Source: Shiraia sp. slf14
Taxonomy: Eukaryota; Ascomycota; Dothideomycetes; Pleosporales; Shiraiaceae
Assembly: GCA_000498155.1 (NCBI GenBank)
Contig: AXZN01000023.1
Coordinates: 620,001 to 684,000, forward strand
Direction of reading: 5' to 3'
Length of the DNA stretch: 64,000 nt
Part shown: positions 11,601 through 21,509 of the stretch, in pieces
Layout: every line of letters begins with the position of its first letter
Position numbering within the stretch: the first letter of the stretch is position 1
Program-made: the position numbers and the translations under genes
Notes under the pieces: generated by a model
Told to the model about the DNA's origin: nothing
Databases searched by the model: none
What the model saw: only the letters and a program-made list of their open reading frames with translations

Positions 11601-11996
11601 GCCACCATCACCCTCTTATTACTTGTCACTGCCTGGGAAGTCAAACACTTCTCCCGCTCCCTGTTTAACATGTACCCTTCCACCACCTCCTCAGCGCCCC
11701 ATGCTTCCCTGTCTATCTTCCCCACCCTCTGGCGCAACCGCTTTTTGTTCTTCGCTGTCATCGCTGGCCTTACGATTATGTTCCCCATCGTGTACATCCC
11801 TGTGATTAATACAAAGGTGTTTAAACACGGGGCTATCACGTGGGAGTGGGGCGTGGCGTTTGGCGCGGTGGTGATTTACATCTCGGCGATTGAGATGTGG
11901 AAGATGATCAAGAGGAGGTGTGGCATTTGGTCGGGGAAGCATCGTGTGTTGAGTCGTGAGGATGCGGAGGCGAGGGCGGGGTTGGGTGCGGTGTGA
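8634..11996 (+). CDS. P-type ATPase, fungal type IID (ENA-like) Na+/K+ pump
   Basis: Exons 8634-8842, 8897-11129 and 11199-11996 encode 1079 residues, the usual length for fungal ENA-type pumps. The N-terminal cation-ATPase domain is split by intron 1 (HGLSSAEAESRLQQYGPNKV). The actuator TGES is near 9340. The phosphorylation site CSDKTGTLTQG has its Asp at about residue 402, just after the transmembrane PESLIAVLTIT. The hinge TGDGVNDSPALKQANVGMAMG lies near residue 756. The rest is C-terminal membrane helices. These enzymes use ATP to export Na+ or K+ across the plasma membrane under salt or alkaline stress. Both introns have good donors and CTAAC branch sites. The alternative is a related alkali-cation (ACU-type) pump; calcium-pump identity is less likely. 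Confidence 0.87.
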
Positions 11997-12680
11997 GTTG
12001 TTGGTTGTTGGGTGTTGAATGGGAAAGGGGATGGGATTGGTGGTGGATGAAATAAATTGTTAACTTGAAGCTTGATGGAGGGAAAGAGGGATGGTAGGAT
12101 GAAGGGTTTCTTAAGATTGACTATTGGTCTGTCGTTACGGGAGATTATGTTGTTTGTTGTTGCTTTCGTTTCATTTGCGTTGCATACACGCTCGTTTTAA
12201 CTTATGATTAACGAATTGAATTGCATACAATATGCTTTGCACGTTTTGTCTCCTCGGTGTTTGACTGGGACAGTGACACTCACTCACGTTCACATTCAAA
12301 TTTCAGATCTTCAAGATTGAATACTTCTCATTCATAATATTACACGTCCATCTATTCTGATTTCAGCACCCCAGAACCAATCGCACACATCGTGTATGCT
12401 TTCTTTCCCATCGGGAAGATATTCCTACTCGATAACCAGATAGAAATATGTGAGAAAACGCCAAGTGTCCCGATGCCAATGCAATTTTTTGCAAAAAGAA
12501 AGCATCATGAATCATTCATTACACGACCGGCAAAGTAGCAGTCAGTTCCCAAAAAAGCAAGAGTAGAAGAAAAAAAGGAAACTCGTCATCTACGAAATAG
12601 AGACAGAAAGGAAAAGAGGCCGTGACCAATATATGCAAAAGAAAAGTAGCAATAAAGGGTTTGGTGTTTGATGGAAAGGG
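11997..12680. other. Convergent 3' region
   Basis: This spacer lies between the stop codons of the ATPase and the convergently transcribed kinase. It is AT-rich with T-rich and A-rich tracts, as expected for two 3' UTRs and polyadenylation regions. No further gene is seen. Confidence 0.6.
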
Positions 12681-14954
12681 TTATGCAAGAGGCCAGCGGG
12701 TGCGCATGCCCTGCATCCATTGACCATAGAGGATGTCGGCGAGGAGACCTTGTTGTTCCATGCCCTTCTCCACGTAGCCTGGAAGCTTCTTTTCGTCAAG
12801 AGCGGCGGGAGCTTCGTGACCAAAGTTCTTCTCGCCTGTGACGAAGGCGCTTTGTCGACGGCGGTGAGACTTGAGATGGGGATTATTCGTCGCTAGTACG
12901 AGCTTGGGGCCTTTGAGAGGAGAGCCCGAAGAAGTGCTCATTGGTGTACCATTAGGTGTCGCGTTTGGAGTGCGGTCGTAACTTTCAGAAGTATTTGTGG
13001 ATGTCGTCGCTGCTGATGTAGTGCTGGAGCGGATGCGGGTTGTGCTTGTTCCGTGCACGGTGGTACCACTCAAACTTGTATCACTCGTCTTTGTGTTGTG
13101 TTTTTGTGGCGAGCGGGAAGGGCTGACCTCGATGCCTAGTGCTGAAGCTAGCTTTTGGTCGCTCTTCAGTCGATCCACCATAGCCTTGAGAAGCATGAAT
13201 TCACCTTGCGGGTCAACTTCATCTAGATGTTGCCAAGCTTGGCCCAGACGTCCAATGGCCTCGCGTTGGTGAGGAGATGCTGTATCAGCGTATGCTTCCT
13301 GGAATACAGAGTCGAGGACCTTGCTGTACGCTCTACGGCCATACAACGCATCCTTTGTAACTGGCATAGGTGGATACTCGGGCGCAGGGGGCTCATTCTC
13401 GTTGTTAACATCCAACGGATGGTTCGAATTGGGTGGCGATGGACGGAAGGTGCGGGCTTCTGGATTGGGGTGAAACGATGGAGGTGCTGGATTGCTGGGA
13501 GGGTTCGAGCGTAACGCAGCACGTCGCTCTCCACTAGAGACACGTTTGAAATGTCGGACAGTCGAAGGAGAGTTTCCAAAAGTCAAATCAACACCCAGAG
13601 GCTGCTTTGGTACGTTACTAACGCGGCGTGTTGTTGATGTGGCGCCAGACGGGACACGGAATGCTGTGCCTTGAGATGCTTTTCGTGACGATGGACGTCG
13701 ACGCTCACGGAGTGGCGAGTCGGTAACGTCTCCCAAAGGTGCATCATCAAGCTCCATATGCTGCATAGAGGCTGCAATAGCATTAGCATCTGTGGATGGA
13801 ATTCGTGCAACCTTCCGTCGCTTTGCGGTTTGGCGAGCTGCAGCAATGGTGGCAGGTTTGACTGTATCGAAGACCCATCCATCGTCGTCAGCTTTTGATG
13901 ATAGGTCAACCATGGTCTCTTCGTAGTACTTTGGATGCGAAGCAGCTTGCTGTTGCTGTTGTGCTTCCCACATTTCCTTGCGCTCGACTAAATCACGTAA
14001 TGTTTCCACTTTTCCTGCGCGCTGAACGAACCGGTGCTTGAGAAGTTCCTTTGCAGTTGCTCGTCGATCTGGATCCTTGATAAGACACTGTGCGATGAAA
14101 TCCTTGAAATCTCTGCTCCATTGATCACCTTCTAGGCGGGGAGCTGGGTTCTTTGGAATGGTGAATAGAACCTTCATTGGGTGTGCGCCGGCATATGGAG
14201 GAGCACCCTCGGCCAACTCCATAGCTGTAATTCCCAAAGACCAAATGTCAGCTCTAAAATCATATCCAGCTTCTTGTATCACCTCAGGGGCCATCCAGAA
14301 GGGAGTACCAACAAAAGTCAATCGTTGTGATTTGATGTTGGTCAATTGGGCAGCGACGCCAAAATCTGCGAGCTTGACATGTCCCTGGTCGGTAAGAAGC
14401 ACGTTGGCAGCCTTGATGTCTCGGTGAATCTTGCCGGTAGAGTGTAGGTAATCGAGGCCAAGCAATAGTTCGCGAACCATGATGGCAATATGAGGTTCGC
14501 ATAGAGGGCCAGGTGCAAGCTACACATGGTCAGCTTTCATTCTGTTTTAGTCGCGATGATTGATTGTTAGCTTCTCACTCACCATGTCTGCTGCGGATCC
14601 ACCGCCGAGGTACTCCATGACGATCCATAGCTTGACGCCCTTGACGAAGCTTGTCTTGTATTCAGTGATGTAAGGGCTGTGGCAAGTACTAAGAAGAGAA
14701 ATTTCGGCTTGGATATCAGCAAGTTCCTCGCTGCTGTCTTCGAGGTCAATCTAGAGCAAATTAGCATTTTGCCCAAAGTTTCGATATTGCAAGTTTCGTA
14801 CATGTTTGATGGCGACAATTTCGCCTGTGCGCTTATCTACAGCCTTGTACACCTTTCCAAAACTCCCGCCTATGTGTGGTTAGTTGAATGCGCTTGAAAG
14901 TCTAGAAAATGACGTACTGCCCAACTCCTCCATGACCTGGTAGTTTTCGGCCAT
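12681..14954 (-). CDS. Ste20-family germinal-centre kinase (Sid1/Nak1-like)
   Basis: Exons 14954-14918, 14869-14802, 14750-14583 and 14519-12681 join to 703 residues. The catalytic domain is at the very N-terminus: glycine loop GSGSFGKVYKA (about 12-22), ATP-anchoring Lys34 in VAIK, HRDIKAAN with Asp125, DFG at 143-145, and the Ste20 signature GTPFWMAPEV. About 400 C-terminal residues are low-complexity Ser/Pro/Thr/Asn, ending in a conserved-looking tail (GLLADILYGQWMQGMRTRW). This N-kinase/C-regulatory order is that of GCK-III kinases acting in septation (SIN) or polarity (RAM/MOR) pathways, upstream of NDR kinases. Which ortholog it is (Sid1/SepL or Nak1/KIC1/POD-6) I cannot settle. Three short introns interrupt the N-lobe, a common arrangement in fungal kinases. 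Confidence 0.9.
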
Positions 14955-16477
14955 TGTGGCGGCCACGTGCTGAGCAAGGGTTGAGCTCAGATGAATTTGG
15001 CAATTGAGGTATCCAGGGTGGAAGCGGACGGCGGGCGCCTTGGAGTCGTGATGGATGGTAGGAATAGAGGTGGGTGGCTATGCATGGTGGTGCGACTGTC
15101 GCGATGATATTGGAGTTGGATGCAGGCGTGCAGGGTCCACATCACCTAGGCAACGGCGTTAGTATCAACAAAAGCGCGTGCACGCCCCCGCCATCATCAC
15201 TTGGGTCGCTGGTCGAGGCTTATGGCGTAATTGGGAGGGATTGCTGAACCAAAAGTCAAAGGATATCACAGCTGAAGGATGTATGGACTGTGGAAAATGA
15301 ATTGTGAGGTTTCTCGCGCTTGCGTTCCTACAACGTGACGGCTTCAAGCGGTACCTGCAGCAAGACCTCAATTCGTCAAAGGCTTAGACGGCAGCCCTGC
15401 ATGAGAAGTGATGGAAGTGGCTAAGATCAAGTTACAGCAGCTGTGGATAGAGGCCATGTTACAATGACAATTGGCTGCAGAGTCCAAAGCTGGCTGCTGT
15501 GGTGAGCCGCGGCCCCAGAATTGTGTGCTACGGACAAGGATCAAGGCCAGCACAGACCACGGCAATCCTCCATCACCATAACGATGAGCCCGTTCCAGAT
15601 GAAGCCCGCCCCACGGAAGAGGATGCTATTTCAAGGTTGACGCATGTGCAAAGTGGGGTTGCTCCTAGCGAGAGGACGTTCAAAACACTCCAGAGCCCAA
15701 CTGAACAGCATTTGTTGTGCTCTGCTTCAACAAGATTGAGCATTGGGATTAGTTCGCAGCTGATTCGGTAGTACTCTGTAGTCACCTCGTTCACGTTCTG
15801 ATGGCTAGCAATTCTCAACTTCAGCTTCATCTCACATCTTTCCAGATCTGGACATGTATTTCCGAGATCAATGCCGCTCAGACTAACTGAGACCTGTCAC
15901 GGCGCGCGTTGTCAGCTTTCGTGTTCATCTCCCAACTAACGCCCGGGCACGTGATCTAAAGTGCACTCAGGGGCGTGCTGGAGATTTTGCACATCCAAAT
16001 CGGAAAACCGTTGACAGGCACAAATGGGAGCACGGCCAAAGACCTGAAACTCGTCGTCGTCAGCGTCCAGGAAATTGCAGTTATTTTTCTTCGCCTGTTG
16101 GGAGATTGTGCTGCATCCGGATGATGGAACAAAGAAACTGGTGTCTGTACACAGGACCTAAGCCAAGCACATGTCATTTCGAAACCGTGAGCCACCACCA
16201 TGTGAAGAATGCCTAAATGCGATGCTCAGCTCTTTCGAGTCGTATGGCAGAGTTAGATTGACCAGCGGACCCTTGGTTTGGAGTAGTGCCAGGAGATTTG
16301 CACCGAAAGTGGTTTGTTTACCTAGGCATGGCCTGAGCACGCAGCGCGTGAGCAGCGGGAGAGTGCCGAGTACATAGTACAATAATACTAGCAACGGCAG
16401 CACTCGAAATTGAACGACATGCTCAGCACGAATCTTTCTTTCCCCCCTCCAGCAATGCGTCGACGAACGAGCTTGGT
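14955..16477. promoter_or_regulatory. Divergent intergenic region
   Basis: This 1.5-kb region separates the divergent kinase and DUF4048-like genes and should hold both promoters. No conserved element stands out. Short ORFs here lack coding character. Confidence 0.4.
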
Positions 16478-18361
16478 ATGGTTTCCTGGACGGCCCATGC
16501 ACAAGTGCTAAGGACGTGGTTCTCATGGTTTCGCGGGCCAGTTCTTCGCTTGCTCGGCTTTCCCGCGGCGCTTCTGACGCTTTATCTGGAAATCTACGGG
16601 ACTTCGCCAGCCACCGCTTCCTTTGTACTACACCGTCTATCGCAACGCCTGTTGCTCCTCAGCCCGCCAGCTTGCTCCTCGCTGCAGAGGGCGAGGCATG
16701 ATATGAGCTCGACCTTCTACATCGGAGGCGCAGACAGCATGGACCGTGTTCCCTGCAGCCGCCTGCAGGAGACTAAAGGGGCCGAATCAAAAAGATCCAG
16801 CCTCTCGTGCAGCAGCTCCACCGCCGTGACCGCCTCTTCCAACAACCCGCGCACCAACCCTCCTTCTCTCCCAATTCCTCGCCTTCCAATGCCTCACTCT
16901 CGCTCCAAAACCACGTCGCACGTCGACCTTGCCAAACAGGGCAAACGTCTGTCCCTGCAGTTTCCCATTCAACCCGCTGCTGGCAGCACTTCTTCCGCTC
17001 AACAATCCCCCAGGACTCGCCCCCAGTCATGGGTAGCCGCCTCGCCCGTTCTCTCGCCAGACGCCGACTCGTCTGAGCCCAACATTCTCGCCGTCCTCGC
17101 TGCCCAGGAACGCTATGTGCTTGAACTCAAGGAAGAGCTCAACAAAGCCGAAGCAGACCTCAAGACCCTCAAGAAGCACTATGCCCTCCATGAAGCCAAC
17201 AAACGACGCAACGATGTGCGGAAAGTGGCCCAACTCCAGCCAGTCAACACCCTGATCGACCTCTCACCGGATAAGGAGGACGAAGACGGCTCTAATTCAT
17301 GGATGCAGCGAGAAATGGAACGCAGAAAGGCCCTCATGAGCAATACAAAGAGTTCCCAGCGGAAAGTCTTTAGTGGCTCGCGCCATTTACGCACTCTCTC
17401 ACTACTCTCCCCTGACAAGTCCTTCACACCTCCATTCCCCCAGCCCAACGATGTCCAGGAAGAGGAGCCCACTACCGCTAGGTCTGAAGCACCAGCTCGA
17501 TCCTCCACTTCTTCAGAAATGACGAGACCTTCCGTTGATACTGTCAACACTGAACGCTACGATCTTGGCACCATTCCCAACATCCAGCGCGAGCAAATCA
17601 TCCGTGCTGGTACGCAAATGGCAACTGACTTGAAGAATGGCCTCTTCACCTTCATCGAGGACATTAGGCAAGCCACTGTCGGCGATGAAGCTGTCCATGG
17701 ACCTGCGGACGGCACTTCCACTCCTTCCCTTACCAAAGAAGCCTTGGCCAAGGCAACCCGGAAAGCAGCTAGTGGGCGCCCCCCACTAAACCGATCTGCC
17801 AGCTCCAAGAAATCCTCGCAAAGAACAGGCTCCATTGGAGATGACTTCTGGAAGGAGAATGGCCTGAGTGAGCCCAAGTCTGCTCCTATACTCAACAAGA
17901 AGACTCACACAAACAAGCCCACACAAACCCCACAAAAACAGATACGAAAGACCGTAGACGAGGAAGAAGAGTGGGACAACTGGGAGACGCCAAATGATGC
18001 GGCAAAGACTGCAGACATGGAAGACAGCACAGATGAGTCGGACGACGACGCATCCGGTCCTGCCAGCTCGAGGACCAGTACTAGGTACCACTCAAAGCGC
18101 CATGACTCGAAAGCATCATCGCTTACAACCGTCAGCTCTTTGGGACACCCTGATGATGCCGCACCGCGTGACAGCAAGCGCAACTCCATTCCCTGGCCAG
18201 ATCTCGTCAAATTGTCGCCAAACAACCTCAAACGCACAGCCTCGCATTTAATGAAAGAATGGGAAAAGCAACTTACCCCTCCCCCTGAATCAAGAAACTC
18301 GAATCATTCACACGGCGATTACATTGGTCGTTCAGACTCGCCTCCTCCTAGCCTTCTATGA
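16478..18361 (+). CDS. DUF4048-like low-complexity protein
   Basis: An intronless ORF of 627 codons. The more likely start is the ATG at 16703 (552 residues), because the first 75 residues read like translated leader. Most of the protein is Ser/Pro/Lys-rich and disordered. Two ordered blocks stand out: a coiled coil after LAVLAAQERYVLELKEELNKA (about residues 205-250 of the long form), and an IPNIQREQIIRAGTQMATDLK...FIEDIRQATVG block (about 365-400). This pair resembles the fungal DUF4048 family as I remember it; function is unknown. An acidic segment (EEEEWDNWETP) and a Ser-rich tail follow. It shares an intergenic region with the divergent kinase. Confidence 0.75.
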   Translation: MVSWTAHAQVLRTWFSWFRGPVLRLLGFPAALLTLYLEIYGTSPATASFVLHRLSQRLLLLSPPACSSLQRARHDMSSTFYIGGADSMDRVPCSRLQETKGAESKRSSLSCSSSTAVTASSNNPRTNPPSLPIPRLPMPHSRSKTTSHVDLAKQGKRLSLQFPIQPAAGSTSSAQQSPRTRPQSWVAASPVLSPDADSSEPNILAVLAAQERYVLELKEELNKAEADLKTLKKHYALHEANKRRNDVRKVAQLQPVNTLIDLSPDKEDEDGSNSWMQREMERRKALMSNTKSSQRKVFSGSRHLRTLSLLSPDKSFTPPFPQPNDVQEEEPTTARSEAPARSSTSSEMTRPSVDTVNTERYDLGTIPNIQREQIIRAGTQMATDLKNGLFTFIEDIRQATVGDEAVHGPADGTSTPSLTKEALAKATRKAASGRPPLNRSASSKKSSQRTGSIGDDFWKENGLSEPKSAPILNKKTHTNKPTQTPQKQIRKTVDEEEEWDNWETPNDAAKTADMEDSTDESDDDASGPASSRTSTRYHSKRHDSKASSLTTVSSLGHPDDAAPRDSKRNSIPWPDLVKLSPNNLKRTASHLMKEWEKQLTPPPESRNSNHSHGDYIGRSDSPPPSLL

Positions 18362-18878
18362 TGACGAACAAGATTATGGTCAAGACAACTTATATATTTA
18401 CGACTTGATGCATTTAGACGGCGATTTGCAATATATATCTAATTCTTGTGAGATCTCTTTGTCAGTAGGTGGTTTGTTGTATTGCGGAGGTAATGTTGAC
18501 AAAGCATGGCGTGGGAACTGGCGTAATGGATACTGAGTCCTATGGCCAGTCAGGAGTTTATATCAGCTGTGGTTCAGCACGAATGAATTTTAATAGTTCA
18601 ACTTATGTCCGGCTTTGAAGAATTTCGTGATATCTGAATTTTTTCTTTTTTTATCAAAATTGAGTCCATTCCATAATGTTCAAGATGGAAGGTCTCTTTC
18701 GCTGTGTAGTTTCACAGTAAGATAGTCCGCAACCTTATCGCCAAGCCTCGACGCTAGCCGGATCTTTCCGTTCTCCGCGCGAAACTCCGCAACAAAAGTT
18801 CATGGCGCACAGGCTGCATCACTCACATTGCAGCTTTCGCCCCTCCACGCTTCATATCACGCATTTTATTCAATCAGC
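18362..18878. promoter_or_regulatory. Intergenic region upstream of TIM22
   Basis: AT-rich 3' flank of the preceding gene changes near 18720 into a pyrimidine-rich leader ahead of the TIM22 start. No gene is seen. Confidence 0.4.
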
Positions 18879-19758
18879 ATGTCCTTCCCCGGTGGACCAG
18901 GCATGATGCCTGGCGCTATGAATCCCAATGCAGGAATGTCAGAGCAAGAACAACAAATGGTCAAAGCAGTATGTGTTGCGCACCCGCCTCGAGACGGATA
19001 GAAAGTCATTTAGACTCGTAGTATTGTACAGAAGACAAAGAACTGACAATGCGGATAGATGCAAATGGGAATGGAATCATGTCTCGGAAAGACCGTCATG
19101 GCAGGTGTAATGGGAGGAGGTCTCGGAGCCATGTTTGGCCTATTCATGGCATCTGTACGTTCTTCTTCACTTCACACCTTTCTCCCACCCTCCAACAAAT
19201 CCTAACAACCCCGACCCACAGATGCGCTACGACACCCCAATGTCCCAACCCCTCCCCGTCAACGCCCCCACCCCCGCCGCCACCGCAACAGCAGCCGCAA
19301 CATCCACCGCCAAACCCTCCATCCCCACCCCCTCACCAGCAAGCACCCTCTCCTCCACCGCCACAGCAACAGCAACAGCAACAGCCTCTTCCGCCTCCCC
19401 AGCCATAACCCTCACCCCCACGGGCTCCACCACCCCAATCCCCATAACCGACCTCCCCATGCGCCAACAACTCAAACTCGGCCTCCGCGACATGTACCGC
19501 TCCTCCCTCTCCTCAGGCCGCAACTTCGCCAAAGTCGGCGCCATCTTCTCCGGCACGGAATGCGCGATTGAAGGTCTACGCGCGAAAAACGATCTTTACA
19601 ACGGCGTCGCTGGTGGATGTCTTACAGGCGGTATTTTGGCGAGGAATGCAGGGCCGCAGGCTGTGCTCGTGGGATGTGCGGGCTTCGCGGCGTTTTCGGC
19701 GGCGATCGATGCGTACATGCGGATGCCGGAGGATGAGAGGAGTAGGCCTATTGCGTAG
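18879..19758 (+). CDS. TIM22: TIM22, carrier translocase subunit of the mitochondrial inner membrane
   Basis: Exons 18879-18968, 19059-19154 and 19222-19758 encode 240 residues. TIM22 forms the inner-membrane pore that inserts metabolite carriers. Family landmarks are the first membrane segment (TVMAGVMGGGLGAMFGLFMAS, about 41-61), MYRSSLSSGRNFAKVGAIFSGTECAIEG, and the C-terminal NDLYNGVAGGCLTGGILARNAG block with the last helices. Two cysteines (about 38 and 176) match the positions that form the structural disulphide in yeast. Between the first helix and the conserved core lies a long Ala/Thr/Ser/Pro insert (about 72-138), partly encoded by an ACAGCA repeat. Both introns have CTAAC/CTGAC branch sites. 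Confidence 0.93.
19362..19386 (+). repeat. ACAGCA hexanucleotide tract inside TIM22
   Basis: About four tandem ACAGCA units are read as Thr-Ala repeats in the TIM22 loop insert. Such a tract can vary in length without breaking the frame. Confidence 0.8.
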
Positions 19759-20725
19759 GTGGATTAGGTGCATGAGGTAGGAAACGAAAAAGGAAGAGAA
19801 AAGTAAAGAGCAAGTTAAAATAGCATTGGGCGGCGTTGCGGTATATACTCTCCATCCTCCATTTATCATTTTACCAGGAATTCAGGCCCCTCCTGGATAT
19901 CAAATTCATGAATGTCGATCTTGCAAAGAAGTTGGATAAGACAGCATAGATAGGACTGAAGTGAAGTGAAGGAAAGGGAAGTGCATTGTATATAATGTAT
20001 TATATGTACCATCTTCAAACACGATAAATATGCAAAAATTTATCATAAATACCATAAACATGATCCTCTTCCATCGTCTTCTTCTTCACTACATCTTCAT
20101 CTTTGGTAGTCGCTAGTAACATACTTTCCGCCTTGATAACGTTGGCACGATTCATCCGATCACCGCCGTTGAAATAGTCCCCTTCTCACCATAAATTCGG
20201 TAGTATTGTCCGCGCCATGTGACATTTTACTTCACTTCACGTCACGTCACTCCATAGTGTATATAGATGTCAAGAGAACCATAAGCGAAGAGAAAGGAGG
20301 AGCAAGGGTAAGAATAATAAAACGTATATTATATATAGCCACCAAGTAAGACGTGATCAATCTGATATTCCAGCTGTGCAATTTAATAGCCGGTGGTACT
20401 TCCTGTTGTTGAGGTGTATTTTGAGCATTACAAAATCCAAGCTTCAACTTCATAGGTAAGGGTTGCTGGTGCCTGAGACATCCAAGATGAACCGAGGGGG
20501 TTGAGGGGAGGCAATTTCGTTTGGTCATAGAGATAGAGCGATACGCATATATTTCAAGGGGGCGGGAGTGGGAGTGTGAGTCTGTGTACGTGTGTAGTGG
20601 GTAAGAAACGGTGATACTGGATCCAAGGAGGCGAGGCGGAGCGGGGAGCGGGCCGTAGCTTGGCGGGCGAGGTACCATGGACGACGGGTCAGGAATAATA
20701 CTTCCGCGGGATGCCATTTTCGTAA
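19759..20725. other. Convergent 3' region between TIM22 and the unknown gene
   Basis: AT-rich flank with many ATATAT and TATATA stretches, consistent with two 3' ends. A minus-strand ORF (20247-20750) overlaps the end of the next gene out of frame and is Pro/Ser/Tyr-rich without recognised domains, so it is not called. Confidence 0.5.
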
Positions 20726-21509
20726 TCATGTAGTTGTTTGGCGTTTCCATGGTAAGAGTATACGGAAGCGATGACGCCGCGTTTGTGTACCCCTGACGTT
20801 TTGGTCAATGCTGTCAGGTATATTTCTTAGTTCATTATACTTACAGCCATGGGGCTCGGTATGCGTTGGCCATTCACCATTGATCACCAATTTTGGAAGT
20901 TGAGTTTCGAGTTTTTCTGCGGCCATAGAGAGTGCAAAAAGAGCAAGAAAGATTGGGAGATCGCCTGTCAAACCACCGTATTGAATGTACGGATAGGGGG
21001 GCCCGTGATAAATATTGGGTAACAATATGTGGTGCCAATTCAACAATGGATTGTGAACTCTCATTGCTCGCTCCGCCCCAGTATTCGTCAACGACGAGGA
21101 AAGAGTAGTTGGATCATGGTCGAATTTGAGAGGGTGCCAAGCAGCGCCACCCTGTGGTTGTGTAGCATCTCCTTTGAGGATATGAAACCCATGGCCACCA
21201 CAGAAATACGCTGAGAAGGTACTGTAATGGGCTGCACCTTGGGGGATTTCAGCTTGTAATGGCTGAATCCTGTGGCCATCGAAATACCATACTTGACCCG
21301 TCACGCCAGATCCATTGTAGCCAGGGGTTTTTCGTGCATTGTAGCCGGGTCGAGCATATGGCATCCATTTACCCTCATGGTCGAATTCGTCCCTAACATT
21401 TCCGTATTGGTACATTTCGTCAATACGAAAAATAAATGCCTGCTAGGGGTATGAGATATGAAGAAATTAAACAAGTCCGACGGTGAGAACTTACTGGCAG
21501 CCCGGACAT
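20726..21509 (-). CDS. Hypothetical protein with a five-codon first exon
   Basis: I do not recognise the family. Exon 1 (21509-21495) encodes only MSGLP. A 52-nt intron with perfect GTAAGT and CCTAG borders joins it to exon 2 (21441/21442-20726), giving about 243 residues. The sequence is rich in Gly, His, Pro, Tyr and Trp (GYNGSGVTGQVWYFDGHRI, CGGHGFHILKG, IYHGPPYPYIQYGG) and has one moderately hydrophobic stretch (FLALFALSMAA, about 177-187). No signal peptide is visible. The strong codon structure and exact in-frame splice make it a credible gene. The basic last 20 residues (RRHRFRILLPWKRQ) may be read-through of an unrecognised 3' exon. Confidence 0.65.

Noticed and set aside
20247..20750. 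167-codon minus-strand ORF
   Set aside because: Overlaps the end of the 20726-21509 gene out of frame and has no domain; likely 3' UTR.
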